Origin: Sphingobacterium kitahiroshimense
GTDB lineage: Bacteria; Bacteroidota; Bacteroidia; Sphingobacteriales; Sphingobacteriaceae
Assembly: GCF_025961315.1 (NCBI RefSeq)
Contig: NZ_JAOQNK010000001.1
Location: forward strand, 2,790,001 to 2,854,000
Length of the DNA: 64,000 bases
Direction of reading: 5' to 3'
In this document: positions 34,242 through 42,135 of the stretch, piece after piece
How positions within the stretch are numbered: position 1 is the stretch's first letter
Layout of the letters: every line of letters begins with the position of its first letter
The notes under the pieces: generated by a model
The model's input: the letters and a program-made list of their open reading frames with translations, nothing else
Database searches by the model: none
Told to the model about the DNA's origin: nothing
Translations under genes and position numbers: made by a program

Positions 34242-35405
34242 ATGCAAAATCGAGATCAGCGTAAAGTGATCAAAATACTAGTTTCAATACTATTCATTGT
34301 TTTCATCACCGATACACATATTGTAAAAGCTCAAAATATAATAGAAAAAGTTACAAAAAAAGTTTTTTCGACCTCAAAGGACTCAACAAGATCTGGCGTA
34401 TTCATGGTATTGCCGGCTTTGGGTTATGCGCAAGAAACAGGTGCTGAATATGGCATCGCCAGCAATTACAATTTCTATTTTAACAAAAAAGATTCAAGTA
34501 TTAGGTCATCAAACATTTTATTAATGGGTACCTATACAACTAAAAAACAATCAAATATTAAACTACAGGCTGATATTTGGACAGATAATAATGATTATCA
34601 TATTATTTCAGAGATCCGGTACCGCAATTGGCCCTCGAATTACTATGGTATAGGTATGGATACAAAAAAAGCTGACGAAGATCTTATCAGTCAGAAACTT
34701 TTCCGTGTCAAATTAGAAGTAGAAAAAAGAATTGCGTCCAAATATTATGCTGGTGTCAATATACAATATGACTATGTACAATTTAAGGACAAGGAAATAG
34801 ACGGTATCTTTGACGACGCATCGTTACTAGGAAAAAATGGTGGACAGCAGTTACTGCTGGGTATTTCACAGCTATTTGACAGCAGAAACAATGTATCTTA
34901 CACGACTCAAGGATATTACGCAAGAGCTAAACTAGCTTATGCTCCAAAACTATGGACAAAAGAAGATTTTGAAGGTGGCAATTTTGACGCTGATCTGCGT
35001 GCATTTTTTCCTATTCATCCCAAACTAACATTGGCTGCTCAGGCTATTTATAGATCTACCTTTGGCAAAACCATTCCATATTACGCCTATAGAGATTTAG
35101 GCGGAGACATGATGATGCGGGGTTATTATATCGGTCGGTATAAAGATAAGAACTACCTGGCATCGCAAGCGGAATTACGTTACCGCTTTCATCCCAGATT
35201 TGCAGCAGCAGCCTTTACAGGTGTGGGATCTGTCTTTTCAAAAGAGTATAATGCTCGATTTATTCCATCGTATGGAGGAGGATTTCGTTATTTTTTCAGC
35301 TTAGAACATAATAGTAATATTCGAATTGATTACGCTTACGGTGAACAGAGGCCTGGAGAAAAAAGACAATCGGGATTCTACCTTTCTCTTAGCGAAGCAT
35401 TTTAA
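34242..35405 (+). CDS. BamA/TamA-like outer-membrane beta-barrel protein
   Basis: A 387-residue protein with a signal peptide (hydrophobic stretch about 8-22, cleavage near VKAQ) and a beta-barrel of the bacterial surface antigen (D15/Omp85) type. Supporting features are alternating aromatic strands (FNKKDSSIRSSNILLMGTYT, LKLEVEKR-type pairs), the late segment DMMMRGYYIGRYKDKNYLA resembling the conserved (V/M)RGY lid motif, and a C-terminal Phe. No POTRA domains are visible, so it is a barrel-only relative, perhaps a porin or assembly accessory. ATG at 34242 is preferred to a TTG six bases upstream. It is a single gene, bounded by a convergent terminator. Function not known. Confidence 0.75.
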   Translation: MQNRDQRKVIKILVSILFIVFITDTHIVKAQNIIEKVTKKVFSTSKDSTRSGVFMVLPALGYAQETGAEYGIASNYNFYFNKKDSSIRSSNILLMGTYTTKKQSNIKLQADIWTDNNDYHIISEIRYRNWPSNYYGIGMDTKKADEDLISQKLFRVKLEVEKRIASKYYAGVNIQYDYVQFKDKEIDGIFDDASLLGKNGGQQLLLGISQLFDSRNNVSYTTQGYYARAKLAYAPKLWTKEDFEGGNFDADLRAFFPIHPKLTLAAQAIYRSTFGKTIPYYAYRDLGGDMMMRGYYIGRYKDKNYLASQAELRYRFHPRFAAAAFTGVGSVFSKEYNARFIPSYGGGFRYFFSLEHNSNIRIDYAYGEQRPGEKRQSGFYLSLSEAF

Positions 35406-35423
35406 AATAAAATACCAATAATT

Positions 35424-35459
35424 AATTGATCATCTTTTCCTAATAAGAGATGATCAATT
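35424..35459. terminator. Bidirectional terminator between convergent genes
   Basis: A perfect 12-bp stem AATTGATCATCT/AGATGATCAATT with a 12-base loop, between the barrel gene and the leftward methyltransferase-like gene. Confidence 0.75.
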
Positions 35460-35477
35460 TCATAAATACCCCTTCTT

Positions 35478-36005
35478 CTAAAAACGAATGACAAAATCTT
35501 CTTTTCTTTGACCTTTTTTAAAAAAAACCAATCCTAAATGGAAAAGATCAATAGTCACAACTACCTTTTCAGCTTGTTTTAGTAGGTTCCAGTATTTTTC
35601 ATGGTTTTTAGAAGCATGTGGCTCTTCAATGATTAAAATAGCATGTTCATCAACATCATCCAATACAGATAGATAATCCTCATCGGTATCAATATAATAA
35701 ATAACTCTAGGGAAGTCATCTCTTCTAATTTGCCCAAACAATTCTAAAAGATCCTGCTGGACCAATTTACCTCTTATTTTAAAGGTTTTAAAGGCAAATG
35801 TCCCAAAAAAACGTTCTAGAAATAAATATTTTTTAATAGCCCTCTTCCCTGCTCTCTTATAAAATAATGGTACAGCATCCAACTGTTCAACAGTAGGTTT
35901 TCGATAAAGAACTTCATCAACCAATTTATATACAAAAGGTGAATGAGTCCCATGACGACTATGAGAGATTAAGTAATGGCGTAAATATTTTAGATAAAAC
36001 TGCAT
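35478..36005 (-). CDS. Degenerate class I methyltransferase-like protein
   Basis: A 175-residue protein (start taken at MQFYLKYLRHYL; an ATG 42 bases upstream adds an unlike segment). The N-terminus (ISHSRHGTHSPFVYKLVDEVLY) and C-terminus (VVVTIDLFHLGLVFFKKGQRKEDFVIRF) match a Bacteroidota family of about 250-residue O-methyltransferase-like proteins as I recall it. The glycine-rich SAM-binding motif I, expected in the middle, is absent: after RKPTVEQLDAVPLFYKRA the chain passes to KKYLFLERFFGTFAFK. The acidic segment HAILIIEEPHAS may replace the usual catalytic FDDIHWS. It is probably catalytically inactive or has a binding role. Confidence 0.6.
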   Translation of the reverse strand: MQFYLKYLRHYLISHSRHGTHSPFVYKLVDEVLYRKPTVEQLDAVPLFYKRAGKRAIKKYLFLERFFGTFAFKTFKIRGKLVQQDLLELFGQIRRDDFPRVIYYIDTDEDYLSVLDDVDEHAILIIEEPHASKNHEKYWNLLKQAEKVVVTIDLFHLGLVFFKKGQRKEDFVIRF

Positions 36006-36102
36006 TTCGAGAACAAATGTACATAGAGTTATACATATTTGGATCACCTGTATAGCATATTGGACATTTCTTTAGCGTTTATACTAATTTTACTTAGTAT
36101 TA

Positions 36103-36142
36103 ATAGAGGGTTTATAGAGCTTTAGCTCTATAAACCCTCTAT
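36103..36142. repeat. Perfect 18-bp hairpin with 4-base loop
   Basis: ATAGAGGGTTTATAGAGC and its exact complement around loop TTTA, in the 360-bp gap between the kinase gene and the methyltransferase-like gene. A partial direct echo (GCTCTATAAATCC) follows at about 36158. It may be the terminator of the kinase operon, but no T tract follows. The rest of the gap holds nothing recognised. Confidence 0.7.
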
Positions 36143-36367
36143 CAAACCTCTAGAAAAGCTCTATAAATCCTTTAGAAAATAATAATAAGGCCTACACATA
36201 TTTCCTATTAAGAAACAACATGATCTACCTTCGTTTCTCTAAAAAGATATAAAACAGGAAATATTTCACATGGAACATTCGTGAATGGTTGATGATAAAA
36301 CACAGAAACATAGGACTAACCAGCGGAGAACTGTTAGCGATAAAATGAGTCAATAGCAAGAAATAAC

Positions 36368-37687
36368 TTAAAACTGTAAAATAAAAACACTTCCTTTTCC
36401 TTCTTCACTATTAACAAAAATCGTCCCTTTGTGCAACAGCATGATCTGCTTGCTCAATGTCAAGCCAACACCTGTACCGGTCTTCTTTGTTGTAAAAAAT
36501 GGTGTAAAAATTTGTTCTTGCAAATCACTGGGTATACCAATTCCATTATCTTCAATCCTTACCTGTATCTTACCGTCGGCTTCTATGGCAGAAAGACTGA
36601 TATATGGATTGTCATTTAATTTAACTGCGTCAATAGCATTTAACATCAAATTGATGATAACCTGTTCAATCAGATTAACATCAGCGTGAAGAACCAAGCG
36701 CGTATTCTTCAGAATAATATCTACATCCACATTCTTTTGAAGAATTGTCGGTTCCAATAATTGGTAAATATGTTCAAAAAGCTGTGCCGCAGAAATGGGA
36801 ACCAGCAAAGGCTCGTCGACCTTATTGATCATCCTGTAGCTTTTAGCGAAATGCAAAAGTCCCTGACTTCTGCGCTGGATGGTCGAAATTCCTACTTTTA
36901 AATCCTCTATATCTTCCTGTCCTCTGAAATGATTTAGCCTTCCGTTTAAAGTCTCTGCTAGCGAACTGATCGGAGCAATTGAATTCATGATTTCATGCGT
37001 CAACACCCTTAAAAGCTTTTGCCAGGCTTTCGTTTCGGTCTCATCCATCGCTTCATTGATGTTTTGATAGACGACAATCCGAAAGACTGCGTCTTGTGTT
37101 TCAAAGCTGGAACTCTGAATAAGCAACTTTATCTTTCCTTTTTTTGACTGTACAGATTCCATTTGTTGCTGTCCAACATCCAAACGCATGGTCTTTTCGT
37201 ACAATTCTTCGTGTTTTTTCTTCAGGGCAGAAATATTTCCTAGATGCGGCATATGAAACAATTGCTTAAAAGCATCATTTACCCACATCACTTTTCCGTT
37301 GTCCAATTGATAGAATATAATAGCCGAATTTAGCATATTAATAACCCTGTCGAGATATTGATGCTGGATCTCCTTATCCATGCTGATCTCCTTATAGGTG
37401 TCGTTAATCTGATTAAAAGAGGTAAAAAGTCTACCTTCCGTTGATTTCGCATTTTTAACAACGAATCTACGTGTAAAATCATGGTATTTCACCGCCTCGG
37501 AAAACTCGACCACTTGCTGCGATAAAAAGTGGATTTGCTGATAGATGCTGTAAGCTAAGCAGGCAAGCAGAATAAAAATCAAAACAGCATAGGTATAAAA
37601 ACCCTTAAACACCAGAAAGGCATCGATCACACATCCTGCCAACAAAATCAGTAATTTAACTAGATTAAAGAATCGATTACCTTTCAT
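36368..37687 (-). CDS. Membrane sensor histidine kinase (NtrY/NtrB type)
   Basis: A 439-residue kinase. Two membrane helices (about 8-27 and 31-49) leave only a few residues outside the membrane. A PAS-like region (about 110-210, with SAIIFYQLDNGKVMWVNDAF) is followed by the HisKA helix with phospho-acceptor H231 in LTHEIMNSIAPISS and the HATPase domain (N box NLMLNAIDA, G1 DNGIG, F box FTPFFTTK, G2 GTGVGL). It starts 3 bases after the response regulator stop, so the pair is one unit. The near-absence of a sensing loop suggests it reads a membrane partner, PAS ligand or cytoplasmic signal rather than a periplasmic ligand. It is the partner of the sigma-54 activator and probably controls the efflux genes beyond. 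Confidence 0.93.
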   Translation of the reverse strand: MKGNRFFNLVKLLILLAGCVIDAFLVFKGFYTYAVLIFILLACLAYSIYQQIHFLSQQVVEFSEAVKYHDFTRRFVVKNAKSTEGRLFTSFNQINDTYKEISMDKEIQHQYLDRVINMLNSAIIFYQLDNGKVMWVNDAFKQLFHMPHLGNISALKKKHEELYEKTMRLDVGQQQMESVQSKKGKIKLLIQSSSFETQDAVFRIVVYQNINEAMDETETKAWQKLLRVLTHEIMNSIAPISSLAETLNGRLNHFRGQEDIEDLKVGISTIQRRSQGLLHFAKSYRMINKVDEPLLVPISAAQLFEHIYQLLEPTILQKNVDVDIILKNTRLVLHADVNLIEQVIINLMLNAIDAVKLNDNPYISLSAIEADGKIQVRIEDNGIGIPSDLQEQIFTPFFTTKKTGTGVGLTLSKQIMLLHKGTIFVNSEEGKGSVFILQF

Positions 37688-37690
37688 TCT

Positions 37691-39052
37691 TTAGATATCA
37701 TATTTTTCCAATCTTCTGTATAAGGCTGCCCGTGTCAGTCCCAACTCCTTTGCTGCTTTACTTATATTTCCATTAAATCGGTCTATCGCCGCTTTAATCG
37801 CTTTTCTTTCTAATTCTTCCAAATTTGTACCAGCAATGCTCGTGTCAAATGAACTTTCTTCGGGCTGTTGCTCAATTGGGGAAAAAAAGATATCGTTACC
37901 GCTAATACTCGCTTGGTCGGCCATAATCACCGCGCGTTCAATGCTGTATTGTAATTCTCGTACATTACCCGGAAAATGATAAGAAAAGAGTTTTTTTATG
38001 GCATCTGCTTCAAATCCGTCAATCCGTTTATTATATTTCTTAGCATAAACGTTTAAAAAATGTTCTGCGAGAAGTTGAATGTCATGTCCCCTATGTCGTA
38101 AAGGTGGAACCTGTATTTCTACAGTATTGATCCGGTAAATCAGATCTTTTCGGAACCTATTTTCATCCGCAAGTACTTTCAAGCCAGCATTTGTAGCTGT
38201 TATGAGGCGGATATCGACAGGAATCATCTGATGTGATCCTAATGGCGTCACATAACGATTTTGAAGGACGGTCAATAATTTAGACTGTTGCTGCAGCGAG
38301 ATATTTCCAATTTCATCTAAAAACAAAGTCCCTCCATTGGCTGTTTCAAACCGACCTTGACGATCTTCCCGTGCATCCGTAAAAGCTCCCTTTTTATATC
38401 CAAACAATTCGCTTTCAAACAAACTTTCCGTTAAAGAGCCTACGTCAACTTTCACATAGACATCATTGGCACGAAGTGAACGTTTCTGAATGGCCTGTGC
38501 GATCAGATCCTTTCCTGTACCATTTTCTCCTAAAATCAATATGTTTGCATCTGTCGGAGCAATCTTCTCTAACTTATATTGCAACTCATCCATTACGACC
38601 GACTGCCCGATTAAATCGGGAACACCGTCCAACGTTAAAAGCGAATTTTTAACTTTTTTGTCTTGATTTTTATTTTCTGTCAGCGCACTTTCTATTGTAG
38701 CCAATAGATGTTCGTTAATCCATGGTTTTACCACGAAATCTGAAGCTCCCTGTTTGAGCGATTTCACGGCTAGGTCAACAGCTCCATACGCTGTAATCAT
38801 GATAACCCGAATATTTGGATATTTTTCTTTTATCCGTGACAACCAGAACAATCCTTCATTACCCGTATTGATTGTACTTTTAAAATTCATATCCAGTAAA
38901 ACCAGATCGTACGACATCTTATCCAGATGTCCCATGAGATTTTCTGGATTAGATTCTACTTGCACATGGCTCACTTTGGGCTTGAGTAATATGCGTGCTG
39001 CTGTTAATAAATCATGGTCATCATCGACGACTAAAACTGCTGACTTTTTCAT
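37691..39052 (-). CDS. Sigma-54-dependent response regulator (NtrC family)
   Basis: A 453-residue enhancer-binding protein. Receiver domain 4-120 with phospho-acceptor D54 (DLVLLDMNF). The AAA+ domain about 148-390 has Walker A GENGTGKD (175-182) and Walker B GGTLFLDE (240-247). The sigma-54 contact loop reads GAFTDA (222-227) rather than GAFTGA. The C-terminal Fis-type helix-turn-helix is SKAAKELGLTRAALYRRL (431-448). The GTGTTCG-N4-CGAACAC repeats between tolC-like and adaptor genes are the expected binding sites. The gene precedes and is translationally near-coupled to the kinase. Confidence 0.95.
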   Translation of the reverse strand: MKKSAVLVVDDDHDLLTAARILLKPKVSHVQVESNPENLMGHLDKMSYDLVLLDMNFKSTINTGNEGLFWLSRIKEKYPNIRVIMITAYGAVDLAVKSLKQGASDFVVKPWINEHLLATIESALTENKNQDKKVKNSLLTLDGVPDLIGQSVVMDELQYKLEKIAPTDANILILGENGTGKDLIAQAIQKRSLRANDVYVKVDVGSLTESLFESELFGYKKGAFTDAREDRQGRFETANGGTLFLDEIGNISLQQQSKLLTVLQNRYVTPLGSHQMIPVDIRLITATNAGLKVLADENRFRKDLIYRINTVEIQVPPLRHRGHDIQLLAEHFLNVYAKKYNKRIDGFEADAIKKLFSYHFPGNVRELQYSIERAVIMADQASISGNDIFFSPIEQQPEESSFDTSIAGTNLEELERKAIKAAIDRFNGNISKAAKELGLTRAALYRRLEKYDI

Positions 39053-39156
39053 TAAAATAATTTGTTCTGCACTGGCAATGAGGTTATCATGAGTAATTTA
39101 TTGTTCATTATTCTAAAAGAATACTCATGCATGCATTTATTCAGATACTAAGATAA

Positions 39157-40464
39157 CTATAAATTCAACGAGCCTGCATAATAATCATTGATATATTTTT
39201 GAAGCAACCATTCATATTGCTTCACAAGCAACTGAATCTGACTACTGTCCAATTTATTCTTTGCTGTTAAGAAAAGTACGGAATTGCTATTTCCTGCCTC
39301 AAAATGTACCTGTGCAATACGAAATGATTCCGAATAACTTTGTTGCTGTTCTTGCAATTGAACGATGTTATTACTGACATTTTTCAAATTAAAAACAGCC
39401 TTAGCCGTCTCGGTACGTAATTCATTGAGACTAACATCTTTTTGAAATTTGGCAGATTCCAAATCTAATTTAGCTAATTTCACTTGATTATATACAGCGA
39501 GATGATTGAAGATCGGAATGTTTAAATTGAGTCCAATTGACTTCCCTAAATTATTGTTGAATTGCTTAAAATAACCAAAATCAGCACCGTTTGAATAATT
39601 TGTAGATAAACCTGCACTGAAAGACAAGGATGGCCAATAATTTGATTTCACCACTTTAATATTGCGTTCAGCAGCCTTGATCCGCCAATCCAGTGCTGGT
39701 ATAATTGGCAAATTCTCACTTGCAGCATCAAACAATTGCGCTGCAGTTTTAATTTCAGCATCCTGTTTAAATTCGATCGCTTTCAACTCGCCCAAACTTG
39801 TTTCATCTACATTCAATAAAGTAGATAACCTCACTCTATTGAGATACAAAATCTGTTTATTATTTTCAATTGCATTGATATCATTCGCCAATTGTCCTTT
39901 CAGATCAAAATAATCTCCCGGTGCAATTGCACCTTCTTTATGAAGTACTTCTGCCCTACGAACCTGTTCCCTTGTTACCTCTGTTTGCAATTCGGACTGT
40001 TTCAAGACATCCTGAGCAGTCAAAATCTGAATAAACGATTCGATCACATCCAATTTAAGCGTATTTATTCTCGAATCGAATTCCAACTTGCTGGCAGTTT
40101 TTGCATCAGCTTTCATACGTATGTCGTGCAAAATTCGAAATCCGTTAAATACAGGAACAGTTACTCCTAAAGAAGCTCCTCCCGAAGAATTATTTGTTGT
40201 CGTATATTGATTGATTGTTTTATCCAAATAACGCCCCGTACTAAAACCGTGATTTAAACCTGCATTGACATCTGGCAGTCGATTCGCTTTTGCCTGTTTC
40301 AAATTAATATCCGCCCTTCTTACATCTAGTTCATTCTGCATTAAAGCCGGATTTGCTTTTATAGCCAACTGTATGCATTCATTCAACGAGCGCTGTTGAA
40401 CTTGTGCACGGACAAAAGTCAAGCTACAAAGAAAACACAAACTGTATATAAAGATTCGTTTCAT
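39157..40464 (-). CDS. TolC-family outer-membrane efflux channel
   Basis: A 435-residue TolC/OEP protein with a signal peptide (to about VRAQ, residue 21), followed by the typical two-fold helical repeats (LNECIQLAIKANPALMQNELDVRRADINLKQAKANRLPDV and, later, AAERNIKVVKSNYWPSLSFSAG). It forms the trimeric outer-membrane duct of a tripartite pump. It is divergent from the adaptor gene across a 312-bp control region and lies 104 bp upstream of the response regulator. The natural partners are the adaptor and the MacB-like permeases to the right. Confidence 0.93.
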   Translation of the reverse strand: MKRIFIYSLCFLCSLTFVRAQVQQRSLNECIQLAIKANPALMQNELDVRRADINLKQAKANRLPDVNAGLNHGFSTGRYLDKTINQYTTTNNSSGGASLGVTVPVFNGFRILHDIRMKADAKTASKLEFDSRINTLKLDVIESFIQILTAQDVLKQSELQTEVTREQVRRAEVLHKEGAIAPGDYFDLKGQLANDINAIENNKQILYLNRVRLSTLLNVDETSLGELKAIEFKQDAEIKTAAQLFDAASENLPIIPALDWRIKAAERNIKVVKSNYWPSLSFSAGLSTNYSNGADFGYFKQFNNNLGKSIGLNLNIPIFNHLAVYNQVKLAKLDLESAKFQKDVSLNELRTETAKAVFNLKNVSNNIVQLQEQQQSYSESFRIAQVHFEAGNSNSVLFLTAKNKLDSSQIQLLVKQYEWLLQKYINDYYAGSLNL

Positions 40465-40488
40465 ATTTCATATTTTCCAAATCTTTAA

Positions 40489-40504
40489 CCACAGGCCATG
40501 CCAA
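40489..40504 (-). promoter_or_regulatory. Possible sigma-54 promoter for the TolC-like gene
   Basis: On the minus strand TTGGCATGGCCTGTGG has the GG doublets at the -24/-12 spacing, but the -12 box is poor (GTGG rather than TTGC). Predicted start is about 14 nt before the ATG. Weak candidate. Confidence 0.3.
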
Positions 40505-40577
40505 ACAAACAAATCACTAATTATCAACTAAATAACAATAACCAATAATGATATATGTTCATCTTCGTACATGCAGG

Positions 40578-40595
40578 TGTTCGCTTTCGAACACT
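40578..40595. promoter_or_regulatory. Sigma-54 activator binding site, copy 1
   Basis: GTGTTCG-CTTT-CGAACAC, a perfect 7-bp inverted repeat with a 4-bp spacer, in the divergent control region. Confidence 0.75.
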
Positions 40596-40664
40596 TCAAG
40601 AATACACTCATTGTTCACCATAAAAAACGGCTTTGTGATCAAGTTGTACGCAGCCGAACAATAA

Positions 40665-40682
40665 GTGTTCGATTACGAACAC
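40665..40682. promoter_or_regulatory. Sigma-54 activator binding site, copy 2
   Basis: GTGTTCG-ATTA-CGAACAC, identical arms to copy 1 and 87 bp away, about 8 helical turns. A further half-site CGAACA occurs at 40655. Such paired upstream sites are typical of NtrC-family activators. Confidence 0.78.
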
Positions 40683-40735
40683 TAAACAAATAGCTAAAAC
40701 ACAATAATGAAATGAATATCAATGCATTACATTTA

Positions 40736-40750
40736 TGGCACATCTTTCAT
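40736..40750 (+). promoter_or_regulatory. Possible sigma-54 -24 element for the adaptor gene
   Basis: TGGCAC matches the -24 consensus exactly; the -12 region (TTTCAT) lacks the expected GC. It lies 54 bp downstream of activator site 2 and 26 bp before the adaptor ATG. Confidence 0.4.
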
Positions 40751-40776
40751 AGATAATAACAAAATTGAAACGTATT

Positions 40777-42030
40777 ATGGACAGACCTTTAGAAAAGAAG
40801 AAGTGGAATAACAAACGCATATTAACCTTAGTCGGAATTACAGGTTTGGTCGGCCTTATAGCCGCAAGCTTTTATTTTACAAGCGGTAACAGTAAGTTGA
40901 ATGTAGAAGCAGATCGTATTTCCATCGTTGAGATTAAAAAAGACAATTTTCAGGAATTCATTCCAATCAATGGATCTGTTCTTCCTATTAGCAGTATTTA
41001 TTTAGATGCTTCTGTTGGAGGCCGTGTGGAGGAAAAATATGTAGAAGATGGTGCGACCTTAAAAAAGGGAGATCCAATCATGCGGTTGTCCAATACCGAT
41101 CAGGAGCTTACTCTTATTCAACAGGAAACACAGGTTTTAAACCTCTTGACACAATCACAGATTGCCCAAACCAATGCACAACAGGTTTCGATCAATAACC
41201 GTAACCAGATGGCAGATGTAGAACAGGCTTATAAAGAGGCTGAACGTGTATATCAATTAAATAAAAAATTATTGAATGAAAAAGCGATTGGATCACAAGA
41301 ATTTGAAAAATCAAAAAATGAATATAACTACCAAAAAGAACGGGTTAACTTAACAAAACAAATCCTAAAACAGGATGAGGTTTCGACCAATCAAAAAGCG
41401 CATCAGGATAAAGAAACGTATCAACGTACACAAAGTGCTCTTGAATTGATGAAGAGAAAAATCGGCGATTTGATCGTTCGTTCTCCTGTAGATGGTCAAT
41501 TAACATCATTTGACGCTGAGATTGGACAAAATAAAAATGCAGGTGAACGTCTTGGACAGATCGACGTGCTTACGGGATTTAAGGTTCGTGCGGATATTGA
41601 CGAGCATTATATCAATCGAATTTTCCCGGATCTTCAAGGTGAATTCACAATTGGTGATAAAGCATATAAGTTAAGAATCAAAAAAGTATATACGCAAGTA
41701 ACAAATGGACGGTTTCAGGTCGATATGGAATTTATCAATGAAGTTCCTAAAGGTATCCGTAGGGGGCAGACTTTACAGATCAGATTGGCTTTGAGTGACG
41801 AGACCAAAGCAGTATTACTTGCAAAAGGAGGATTTTATCAGCAGACCGGTGGTAATTGGATCTTTAAACTGGATAAAAATGGAAATACTGCTTACCGTGT
41901 GGATATTCAACTGGGAAGACAGAATCCTGAATATTATGAAGTCATTAAAGGTCTACAACCTGGTGATAAAGTAATTGTATCCAGCTATGAGACTTATGAT
42001 AAAGTACAGGAGTTAAATATTAAACGCTAA
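40777..42030 (+). CDS. Periplasmic adaptor of a tripartite pump (HlyD/MacA type)
   Basis: A 417-residue membrane-fusion protein. The membrane anchor is about residues 14-34 (ILTLVGITGLVGLIAASFYF). The lipoyl half-motif follows (NGSVLPISSIYLDASVGGRVEEKYVEDGATLKKGDPI), then a long helical hairpin (about 100-220) and the return half (GDLIVRSPVDGQLTSFDAEIG), a beta-barrel and a membrane-proximal domain. ATG at 40777 is preferred over a TTG 12 bases upstream. It would join the MacB-like permease/ATPase complex to the divergent TolC-like channel. Transcription probably depends on the two activator sites just upstream. Confidence 0.92.
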   Translation: MDRPLEKKKWNNKRILTLVGITGLVGLIAASFYFTSGNSKLNVEADRISIVEIKKDNFQEFIPINGSVLPISSIYLDASVGGRVEEKYVEDGATLKKGDPIMRLSNTDQELTLIQQETQVLNLLTQSQIAQTNAQQVSINNRNQMADVEQAYKEAERVYQLNKKLLNEKAIGSQEFEKSKNEYNYQKERVNLTKQILKQDEVSTNQKAHQDKETYQRTQSALELMKRKIGDLIVRSPVDGQLTSFDAEIGQNKNAGERLGQIDVLTGFKVRADIDEHYINRIFPDLQGEFTIGDKAYKLRIKKVYTQVTNGRFQVDMEFINEVPKGIRRGQTLQIRLALSDETKAVLLAKGGFYQQTGGNWIFKLDKNGNTAYRVDIQLGRQNPEYYEVIKGLQPGDKVIVSSYETYDKVQELNIKR

Positions 42031-42087
42031 TAAAACTTATGATAGGATGCTCGCGCTAATCCTCCAAAAAAGTAAAGAGAAAATTTC

Positions 42088-42117
42088 TGAGGTGTTTTTC
42101 AATAGTTTAACACCTCA
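42088..42117 (+). other. Hairpin between adaptor and first permease
   Basis: A 9-bp stem TGAGGTGTT/AACACCTCA with a 12-base loop, 18 bp before the first permease gene. T-poor on its 3' side, so likely an attenuator or processing site rather than a full terminator. Confidence 0.45.
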
Positions 42118-42135
42118 TTCTAATACATTAAAGAC

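Noticed and set aside
36103..36142. Inverted repeat as the end of an insertion sequence
   Set aside because: No transposase frame, no second distant copy and no target duplication in the window.
39089..39129. 8-bp inverted repeat CATGAGTA/TACTCATG upstream of the response regulator as an autoregulatory site
   Set aside because: The arms do not resemble the GTGTTCG sites and are 25 bp apart in A+T-rich sequence; chance is as likely.
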